Assembly: GCA_035507915.1 (NCBI GenBank)
Contig: DATJNS010000127.1
Location: 1-5,434 of the forward strand
Length of the DNA: 5,434 nucleotides
Origin: JACQAI01 sp035507915
GTDB taxonomy: Bacteria; Pseudomonadota; Alphaproteobacteria; Elsterales; Elsteraceae
Direction of reading: 5' to 3'
In this document: positions 1-5,003 of the stretch, one piece after another
How the letters are laid out: every line of letters starts with the position of its first letter
Position numbering within the stretch: position 1 is the stretch's first letter
Position numbers and translations under genes: made by a program
The notes under the pieces: model-generated
Seen by the model: the letters and a program-made list of their open reading frames with translations, nothing else
The model's database searches: none
Told to the model about the DNA's origin: nothing

Positions 1-267
1 TCAATCCACTTCCCAGATGAACGCGTAGAGAAACACCGACAGGGCTCCGAGCGCGGACAGCTGGCGCAGGATCAGGAGATCGATCTCTGGAAATATCACG
101 AGGTCGGTGAAAAGGAGGAAGTTGTTCAGGGACAATCCGACGAAGCCCAGCGCCGTCCACAGAAGCAACGGGGTGCGCGAGCGCAAATAGGTGCGAATCA
201 ACATGCCCGTGCAGGCCAGACTGGTCACCACGCACAACAGATAGACCGCCGATGGAAAGCTGAGCAT
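1..267 (-). CDS. Small three-helix membrane protein, DUF5985-like
   Basis: An 88-residue, very hydrophobic protein with three predicted membrane segments at about residues 5-26, 33-57 and 64-84, separated by short loops (basic RTYLRSRT at 25-32; acidic PEID at 60-63). It ends in the acidic tail WEVD. Layout and the pattern of aromatic and Asn residues (LSLNNFLLF, YAFIWE) resemble the DUF5985 family from memory; function is unknown and I infer only an inner-membrane location. The ATG at 267-265 was chosen over a longer upstream reading because a good Shine-Dalgarno (GGAAGGA) precedes it by about 8 nt and the upstream extension is hydrophilic sequence overlapping the neighbouring gene in another frame. 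The TGA stop occupies bases 3-1, so the gene is complete. It follows the winged-helix gene by 4 nt and is probably co-translated with it. Confidence 0.8.
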   Translation of the reverse strand: MLSFPSAVYLLCVVTSLACTGMLIRTYLRSRTPLLLWTALGFVGLSLNNFLLFTDLVIFPEIDLLILRQLSALGALSVFLYAFIWEVD

Positions 268-271
268 GACG

Positions 272-637
272 TCAGTCCTTCCGGAGTTTGAAGGCGTCGG
301 AGAAGATTCGGAGGTTTTCGTTGGGCCGACTATAGATTTCGCGCACCAACGCGAGCGGCCGTTCGGCACAGCATTGGATGAGCCGGCCGGTTAGATCATC
401 CAACTCGGCGGTGCTCGGCTGATAGCGAACCGAGCCATCGGCGCCGCGCGCGAGCAATCCGCGGCGCTCGAGCGTGGTGATGATCTCCCGAATCAGGCTC
501 TCCGTGCTGCGGAGCTCACGAGTCAGGGCATCGACCGTCCAGCGGCGCGCGCGGTCCCGGTGCAGCAAGGTCAAGAGATCCAGCGCCCAGAGCGATTGCA
601 GGGATTGGGCGAACGTCGCAAGGTCCTCTGAGATCAC
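272..637 (-). CDS. Winged helix-turn-helix DNA-binding protein, probable transcriptional regulator
   Basis: A 121-residue protein. Residues 16-74 read as a winged helix: helix 1 around WALDLLTLLH (17-26), helix 2 around TVDALTREL (34-42), a recognition helix around SLIREIITTLERRG (47-60), then LLARGADGSVRYQP (61-74) as the wing. The remaining 47 residues form a short C-terminal region with a Cys pair (89-90) and a basic end (FKLRKD). It is MarR/PadR-like in topology but too short and divergent to place in a named family. The start is GTG at 637-635: an in-frame TAA lies eight codons upstream and no ATG or other start lies between. Its Shine-Dalgarno is weak (AAGG about 10 nt away, or GGAG only 2 nt away). 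No ligand domain is visible. It may control its own promoter and the membrane protein gene 4 nt downstream, since the region just upstream holds inverted repeats. Lower GC than the genes to its right. Confidence 0.8.
   Translation of the reverse strand: MISEDLATFAQSLQSLWALDLLTLLHRDRARRWTVDALTRELRSTESLIREIITTLERRGLLARGADGSVRYQPSTAELDDLTGRLIQCCAERPLALVREIYSRPNENLRIFSDAFKLRKD
275..282 (-). promoter_or_regulatory. Shine-Dalgarno of the small membrane protein gene, inside the regulator's 3' end
   Basis: On the minus strand GGAAGGAC lies in the last codons of the winged-helix gene, about 8 nt before the ATG at 267. It decides the start of the membrane protein and suggests that the two genes are translated together. 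Confidence 0.65.
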
Positions 638-685
638 TGCTCCGGCCTTGTTGCCGTTGCCTTACCGCCCGTGAGGTCATTCGAA

Positions 686-701
686 CGTTTTGAGATAAAC
701 G
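686..701. repeat. Short inverted repeat CGTTT-6-AAACG, possible operator
   Basis: Perfect 5-bp arms (686-690 and 697-701) around a 6-nt centre, in the only A/T-rich patch of the intergenic gap, about 50-65 bp upstream of the regulator's GTG. The sequence CGAACG also occurs at 682-687 and 702-707, a 20-bp spacing of roughly two helical turns. Binding by a regulator is a guess; arms this short can occur by chance. Confidence 0.25.
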
Positions 702-723
702 CGAACGACACCCCGGGCAGGCG

Positions 724-736
724 ACATCCCGGATGT
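724..736. repeat. Perfect inverted repeat ACATCC-C-GGATGT, possible operator
   Basis: Two 6-bp arms in perfect symmetry about a single central base, 87 bp upstream of the start of the winged-helix gene. Its symmetry and its place upstream of a DNA-binding-protein gene are what one expects of a dimer-binding site, but no second copy was noticed in the window and no consensus is known to me. Confidence 0.35.
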
Positions 737-770
737 GCCAAATTGTCGCTTCGCCGATCCGCCGCGAGCC

Positions 771-793
771 GGTGCCCTCGAGTCCACGGCACC
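771..793 (-). terminator. Possible hairpin after the peroxidase gene
   Basis: GGTGCC (771-776) pairs perfectly with GGCACC (788-793) across an 11-nt loop, beginning immediately after the TGA of the di-haem peroxidase gene. There is no run of T after it on the minus strand, so it is not a classic intrinsic terminator. It might stabilise the mRNA 3' end or simply be chance in GC-rich DNA. Confidence 0.25.
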
Positions 794-1810
794 TCACTCC
801 GGCGCCGGCGGCTCGGGCACCGACAGGGTCGCGAGGAACGCCTTGAGGGCGGAGCGCTCGGCGGGCGTGAGCCTGAAGCCGCGGATGTACTCCGGCATGC
901 TGGCGCGCCGAACGCGCGGCGTCGCGTAATGATCGATCACGGCGTCGAGGGTGGCGATCGAACCGTCGTGCATGTACGGCGCGCGATCCGAGACCTGGCG
1001 CAGGCCGGCCGTCTTGAACGCGTGCTGGAGATAGCCGACGTCGGGTCGGAGCTTGCCGCGGCCGAGATCGGCGTCGGTCATGCCGGTGTCGCGGAAGGTG
1101 CCGTCGGTGAAGCGCCAGCCCGAATGGCAGTCGGCGCATCGCGTCGACATGTCGTTGAAGACGACGAAGCCGCGCTTCGCGAGCCGCGAGATCGCGCGCT
1201 CGTCGCCGGCGATCCAGCCGTCGAACGCGCTCGGCGGCGACACCAGCGTGCGCTCGAACGTGCCGAGCGCCTGGCCGATCGTCTCGGCGGTGAGCCCGCG
1301 GCGGGGAAACGCCGCCGCGAAAGCCGCGTCGTACTCGGCAGTCGCCCCGAGGCGCGCGATCAGCGCCGGCATCGTGTTGCCCATGATCCCCGGATTGGTC
1401 AGCGGCTCGAGCGCCTGGCTGTCGAGGTCGGCCTGACTGCCGTCCCACATCAGCTGGTCGGCCCAGGCGAGATCGAGCAGTGACGGCGGCTTGCGCGGCG
1501 GCGGCCGGCCGTCGGCGCCCGCAGGCCGCACCGGCGGGCTGCCCCAGGCGTAGCGCGGCACGTGGCAGGTCGCGCAGGCGATCGTGCCGGTCGAGGACAG
1601 CGTCGGATCGAAGAACAGCTTCCGCCCGAGCTCGAATTTGGCTTCGCTGAAGCGATTCTCGGGCGGAAACGGAATCTCGGCGGGCCGGCGATAGACCAGC
1701 TTCCACGCATCCGGAATGGCCAGGGGGATCACGCTCTGCGCGCCCGCCGACGGCGCGACGAGCGTCACGAGGAGAAGGGCGCACGCCGCATGGATCGCCG
1801 CGCGCGGCAC
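794..1810 (-). CDS. Periplasmic di-haem cytochrome c peroxidase family protein (CcpA/MauG superfamily)
   Basis: A 338-residue exported protein. Residues 1-24 form a Sec signal peptide with probable cleavage after AGA. Two covalent c-haem sites are visible: CATCH at 79-83 and CADCH at 225-229. APYMHDGS (277-284) supplies Met280, the usual axial ligand of the second haem in bacterial cytochrome c peroxidases; MauG has Tyr there. LGRKLFFDPTLS (61-72) and MWDGSQADLDSQALEP (121-136) are family landmarks. The family reduces peroxide with electrons from small cytochromes or, as in MauG and MbnH, oxidises residues of a partner protein. Oddities: the usual NPxEM motif reads NPGIM (139-143), so the conserved Glu is Ile142, and CATCHVPRYAWG replaces the common CxxCH...AFTDG. 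The start is GTG (1810-1808), 4 nt after the propeller stop, with no clear Shine-Dalgarno, so translation is probably coupled. Family assignment is secure; the substrate is unknown and the propeller is the obvious candidate partner. Confidence 0.92.
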   Translation of the reverse strand: MPRAAIHAACALLLVTLVAPSAGAQSVIPLAIPDAWKLVYRRPAEIPFPPENRFSEAKFELGRKLFFDPTLSSTGTIACATCHVPRYAWGSPPVRPAGADGRPPPRKPPSLLDLAWADQLMWDGSQADLDSQALEPLTNPGIMGNTMPALIARLGATAEYDAAFAAAFPRRGLTAETIGQALGTFERTLVSPPSAFDGWIAGDERAISRLAKRGFVVFNDMSTRCADCHSGWRFTDGTFRDTGMTDADLGRGKLRPDVGYLQHAFKTAGLRQVSDRAPYMHDGSIATLDAVIDHYATPRVRRASMPEYIRGFRLTPAERSALKAFLATLSVPEPPAPE

Positions 1811-1814
1811 GCGG

Positions 1815-3104
1815 CTAGCGCAAATTGCCGGTGTGGCCGAGCGAGTAGCGGCCCGGCTGCGGCCACACCGTCAGGCCATGCGGCTCCTTGCCGACCTTGA
1901 TGGTCTTGACGGCGCCGGTGGTCGTGTCGATCGCATAGACGACGTCGTCGAACCGGCCGGACAGCCACAAGAGCTTGCCGTCGGCGCTGACATTGCCCAT
2001 GTCGGGGCTGCCGCCGCCCGGGATCGGCCAGGTCGCCTCGACCTTGCGGGTGGCGAAGTCGATCACCGAGACGCTGCCCTTGCCGTGCGGCGGCCCGAGC
2101 ACGCGATGCGAGCCGCGATTGGCGACGTAGAGCTTCTTGCCGTCGCGGCTCGGATAGAGACCGTGCGTGCCGATGCCGGTCGGGATGAAGCCGATCTCGC
2201 GGAACGCGTCGGGATCGATCTCGAACACGCCGTCGGCATGCATGTCGGCGACGTAGAACACCCGGCCGTCGGGCGCGCTGCGGATGTCCTGCGGCATGCC
2301 GCCCCGCGACAGCGCCAGATAGCCGAGCACCTTGCGCTCGACCATGTCGACCTTCGCCAGCCGGCCCTCGTATTCGCAGGTGAACAGCGCGTAGCGCCCG
2401 CCGACCGTGAAGTCGGCATGGTTGATGCCGGGACACTCCGGCACCGGCAGGGACTCCTGGAGCGCCATGGTCTGGGGATCGCGGAAATCGAGCCGCTTGA
2501 ACGCCTCGGCGACGACGACCGCGGACTTGCCGTCGGGCGTGAAGTACATGTTGTAGGGATCGTCGACGGCGATCGCCTGGCCCGGCTTGCCGGTGCGCGG
2601 GTCGATCGGCGTCAGGCTGCCGTCCGGCCGGTGCTCGGCGTTGTTGGCGACCCACAAGGTCCGCAGGTCCCACGACGGCACGACGTGCTGCGGATTGATG
2701 CCGACCGGAAAGCGGTCGATCACCGTGAAGGTCGCGGGATCGATCACGTAGACGTCGTCGGACTGGCGATTGGGCACGTAGACCCGCGGCAGGTCGTCCG
2801 CCAGCGCCGGGCTGAGGCGGCCGGCGACCGTCTCGCTGTAGATGTTCTCGGGATCGATCACCGGCGGCATGCCGGGGAACGGCGCGGCATCGTGCGGCGT
2901 GTGCGCCGCCGGGTCGAGCGGCAGCGGCGCCAGGCGCAGCCGGACGCGATGGAGCCCCTGGCCGCAGAAGGCACGCCATTCATCGCCGAGCGCCGGCAGG
3001 CCGCTCGCCGCGTCGGCGATCCGGCCGAACGCGATCAGCCCGAGCCCGACGCAGGCCAACCCGGCGCACGTCGCAAGGCGGGCTCGGGACCATCGGAAGC
3101 GCAT
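1815..3104 (-). CDS. Exported YVTN/YncE-type beta-propeller protein
   Basis: A 429-residue protein with a Sec-type signal peptide (basic MRFRWSRAR, hydrophobic core about 11-27, probable cleavage near ADA, 30-32). From about residue 105 it shows repeating blades typical of YVTN/YncE seven-bladed propellers: RVYVPNRQSDDVYVIDP (107-123), LWVANN (150-155), MYFTPDGK (186-193), FYVADM (283-288), LYVANRGSHRV (325-335), SVIDFATRKV (346-355), LLWLSG (378-383) and VYAIDTTTGAVKTIKVG (389-405). It ends WPQPGRYSLGHTGNLR (414-429), an ending I recall from similar propellers. Residues 33-104 form a non-repeat N-terminal part. No haem motif or catalytic signature is visible, so it is probably a periplasmic binding or scaffold protein. 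The ATG at 3104 is preferred over a start 23 codons upstream because GAGGG precedes it by about 7 nt and the signal peptide begins there. It lies 16 nt after the flippase gene and 4 nt before the di-haem peroxidase, suggesting a functional pair. Confidence 0.88.
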   Translation of the reverse strand: MRFRWSRARLATCAGLACVGLGLIAFGRIADAASGLPALGDEWRAFCGQGLHRVRLRLAPLPLDPAAHTPHDAAPFPGMPPVIDPENIYSETVAGRLSPALADDLPRVYVPNRQSDDVYVIDPATFTVIDRFPVGINPQHVVPSWDLRTLWVANNAEHRPDGSLTPIDPRTGKPGQAIAVDDPYNMYFTPDGKSAVVVAEAFKRLDFRDPQTMALQESLPVPECPGINHADFTVGGRYALFTCEYEGRLAKVDMVERKVLGYLALSRGGMPQDIRSAPDGRVFYVADMHADGVFEIDPDAFREIGFIPTGIGTHGLYPSRDGKKLYVANRGSHRVLGPPHGKGSVSVIDFATRKVEATWPIPGGGSPDMGNVSADGKLLWLSGRFDDVVYAIDTTTGAVKTIKVGKEPHGLTVWPQPGRYSLGHTGNLR

Positions 3105-3110
3105 GACAAA

Positions 3111-3116
3111 CCCTCG
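3111..3116 (-). promoter_or_regulatory. Shine-Dalgarno fixing the propeller start
   Basis: On the minus strand the 16-nt gap after the flippase stop contains GAGGG about 7 nt before the ATG at 3104-3102. This supports the shorter start that begins directly with the signal peptide. Confidence 0.6.
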
Positions 3117-3120
3117 TGGC

Positions 3121-4158
3121 TCAGCGATCGCTGCTCTTGTCGGCCTCCGCGCCGGCGAGCAGCGGCGCGGCATCGAGGTTCAACCGGGTGAGCGCGCGGC
3201 GGCCCTCGATCGCCTGCCACGCCAGCAGCACCGGCACGCCGATCGCGACGTCGCGCGCGCGCTTGAGCAGGGACAGGGCCAAAGCGGCTTCCGGGCTCAG
3301 ACCCAGCAAGGCGCCGAGCGCGATATAGGCGCCCTCCTGGACGCCGAGCGCATTCGGCACCATGAAGGCGACGCTGCGCGCGCCGTACAGCAGGCTCTCG
3401 AGCGCCAGCACCGCGGGCACCGCGAGGGGCACGCCCATCAGGCGCAGCGCGATCCAGATCTCGAGGCCGCTGGCGATCCAGGTCGCCAGATGGACGACGC
3501 CGCACGACACCAGCGCGCCGCGCCGCGCGTAGATCGCGCGCAGCTGATCCTGGGCGGCGGCGACGCCGCCGATCCGGCGGACGCTGAGCCGGTTCAGCCA
3601 CTCCAGCGAGACGCGCCGGACCAACGCGCCGGCGAGGCCGATGCCGCGATGCTGGACGACGACGAAGCCGGCGACCAGCAGCGCCATCGCGGCCAGCGCG
3701 ATCAGCGCCGGGCCGGCGAACGCGTTGCCGGGCGCGAGCCGCTGCAGCAGGACCAGGCCGCCGGCCGTGTAGACCAGCTGCGCGGCGACCTCCAGGGTGA
3801 CGTCGACCAGGGTCGAGGCCGCCGCCAACGCGAACGGCGCGCCGCCGAGCGCGATCGCGCAGGCGCCGGCCACGTAGCCGCCGACCTGCGACAGCGGCAG
3901 CACCTCCGACGCCGAGTCGCGGACCAGCCGGCCCCACACGAACAGGCGCAGCCGGGCGCCGGGCGCGCGCGCGGCGAGCACGAACCAGGCGAACCCCATG
4001 ACGCCCATCAGGACGAGATGGATCGCGATCACGATGCCGAACCCGGTCCAGCCGATGGCGCCGAGCGCGCGGCCGATCTCGAGCCATCCGTAGTGGGCGA
4101 TCAGCACCGTGGCGAGCGCCGCGCCCGCGAACAGGCCGATCCATGCCGCGACCTTCAT
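3121..4158 (-). CDS. Polytopic inner-membrane protein, lysylphosphatidylglycerol-synthase TM / HpnL-like flippase family
   Basis: A 345-residue membrane protein with hydrophobic segments at roughly 4-22, 34-63, 92-114, 120-140, 148-169, 213-242, 245-268, 275-295 and 302-317. Conserved blocks match the flippase-like LPG_synthase_TM superfamily: RDSASEVLPLSQVGGYVAGA (80-99), FMVPNALGVQEGAYI (265-279) and LLKRARDVAIGVPVLLAWQ (297-315). The first block recalls the HpnL subgroup found in hopanoid-making bacteria, so a lipid or hopanoid transport role across the inner membrane is plausible but not demonstrated. The soluble aminoacyl-transferase domain of full MprF is absent, so lipid lysylation is not expected. 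The ATG overlaps the upstream ferritin-like stop in ATGA, with no strong Shine-Dalgarno, pointing to translational coupling. The last 25 residues are polar and probably cytoplasmic. The HpnL subgroup is less certain than the superfamily. Confidence 0.85.
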   Translation of the reverse strand: MKVAAWIGLFAGAALATVLIAHYGWLEIGRALGAIGWTGFGIVIAIHLVLMGVMGFAWFVLAARAPGARLRLFVWGRLVRDSASEVLPLSQVGGYVAGACAIALGGAPFALAAASTLVDVTLEVAAQLVYTAGGLVLLQRLAPGNAFAGPALIALAAMALLVAGFVVVQHRGIGLAGALVRRVSLEWLNRLSVRRIGGVAAAQDQLRAIYARRGALVSCGVVHLATWIASGLEIWIALRLMGVPLAVPAVLALESLLYGARSVAFMVPNALGVQEGAYIALGALLGLSPEAALALSLLKRARDVAIGVPVLLAWQAIEGRRALTRLNLDAAPLLAGAEADKSSDR

Positions 4159-5003
4159 GCCGGCAGGCTACGCGGCGGCTGACGCCCGCCCCAGGCGCGC
4201 AGCGCGGCGAGCGCGGTGCCCGCGAGCTCGGGCAGCAGGCGCGGACGCAGCAGATCCGGCGTGAAGCTCGCCATGCGTCGGGCATTCTCGGCGTAGCAGT
4301 CCTCGAGGAAGCGGCGGAAGGTGACGTCGTCGAGGAACAGGTTCGCCTGGGTGGCGGAGAAGTCGCGCCCATCGTTGACCTGCCGGCCCCGCCGCACCGT
4401 GCCGAGCAACCGCCCGAGCGCCCGCCCGTAGTAGCGCAGCGCGGTCAGATGGCGCCGCCACGCGCGGCCCGCGCGCGCCTCCCGCCACGCCATCCAGTTG
4501 ACGAAGAAGACGATGTGGCGGGTCTCCTCGAACATCAGCCGGTCGAAGATGGCAAACATGGCTTCCGGGAGGAAGTTGCTCCGGCGCGCGATCTTGAACG
4601 CGCCGAACCCGAGAAACGAGTCCAGGCACTCGCCGTAGCCGAAGTCCTTGAAGGCGCGCTCGACGTCGGGATCGAGCGACTCGAGCGGCTGTTCGGTCGC
4701 CGCGATGCCGTAGCGCCGGATCATGACGCGCAGCAGCTCGGCGTGCCGGGTCTCCTCGCGCCCCTGCAGGTCGACCGCGGCGCGCACCTCGGGATCGTCG
4801 ATGGTCGCGGCGAACGCGGCCACGATCGCGCCGGCGCGCCGCTCGGTGTGCAGCACCTCCTGCCAGAACGGCACCGCGCGCAGCCGCGCCAGCGCGGCGT
4901 CGTCGAGCGTCGGCCAAGGCAGTGTCTCCGGATCGAACTCGGCATAGCTGTCGCAGAACTGCCGACAGAACAGCGTCTTGTGGGCGTCCGAGCCGATCCT
5001 CAT
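4155..5003 (-). CDS. Ferritin-like di-iron protein (complete paralogue)
   Basis: A 282-residue protein without signal peptide or membrane segment, so cytoplasmic. Helical sequence carries a plausible four-helix di-iron centre: Glu54 (LHTERRAG), Glu84 and His87 (EETRH, 83-87), Glu125 (GECLDS), Glu160 and His163 (FEETRHIVFFVNW, 158-170). Two E-then-ExxH sets spaced 30 and 35 residues are typical of ferritin-like oxidases and oxygenases. The ExxRHI pattern recalls AurF-type di-iron N-oxygenases, but I cannot assign a reaction. The C-terminal part, FLEDCYAENARRM (232-244), is shared with the neighbouring paralogue. The start ATG at 5003-5001 is chosen over a longer reading that would run 104 residues into the upstream gene, because GGAG sits 7 nt before it and the ATG overlaps the upstream stop by 4 nt (ATGA). 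Its own stop overlaps the flippase ATG in the same way. Confidence 0.85.
   Translation of the reverse strand: MRIGSDAHKTLFCRQFCDSYAEFDPETLPWPTLDDAALARLRAVPFWQEVLHTERRAGAIVAAFAATIDDPEVRAAVDLQGREETRHAELLRVMIRRYGIAATEQPLESLDPDVERAFKDFGYGECLDSFLGFGAFKIARRSNFLPEAMFAIFDRLMFEETRHIVFFVNWMAWREARAGRAWRRHLTALRYYGRALGRLLGTVRRGRQVNDGRDFSATQANLFLDDVTFRRFLEDCYAENARRMASFTPDLLRPRLLPELAGTALAALRAWGGRQPPRSLPA

Larger units (their letters stand above)
638..793 (-). promoter_or_regulatory. Intergenic control region between the peroxidase gene and the winged-helix gene
   Basis: This 156-nt gap is the only sizeable non-coding stretch in the window. Read on the minus strand it contains, in order, a hairpin-like repeat just after the peroxidase stop (793-771), a palindrome-like site (736-724), and an A/T-richer patch (about 701-677) with a short inverted repeat and the hexamer CGTTCG occurring twice 20 bp apart. 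I could not find a convincing pair of -35 and -10 hexamers; the A/T-rich patch is the most plausible promoter area for the downstream regulator gene. The assignment as a control region is inferred from position and repeats. Confidence 0.4.

Noticed and set aside
268..369. 34-residue N-terminal extension of the DUF5985-like protein
   Set aside because: It is polar, overlaps the regulator gene in another frame, and the internal ATG at 267 has a strong Shine-Dalgarno and starts the first membrane helix.
721..750. Possible sigma-54 or sigma-70 promoter around TTGGCA on the minus strand
   Set aside because: The TTGGCAC element has neither a GC at the right -12 spacing nor a -10-like hexamer 16-18 nt away.
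516..1784. Long minus-strand open frame of 422 codons
   Set aside because: It overlaps the di-haem peroxidase in another frame, is extremely Arg-rich and low in complexity, and has no recognisable motif; it is an artefact of high GC.
1716..3191. Plus-strand open frame of 491 codons opposite the propeller gene
   Set aside because: Antisense to a gene with clear family motifs; its composition (Arg, Asp, Ala, His, Val) is that of a reverse-frame shadow in GC-rich DNA.
2842..4182. Plus-strand open frame of 446 codons and the overlapping minus-strand frame 3035-4372
   Set aside because: Both are Arg/Ala/Gly-rich or Gln/Arg-rich shadows of the membrane protein gene, which alone shows coherent transmembrane segments and family blocks.
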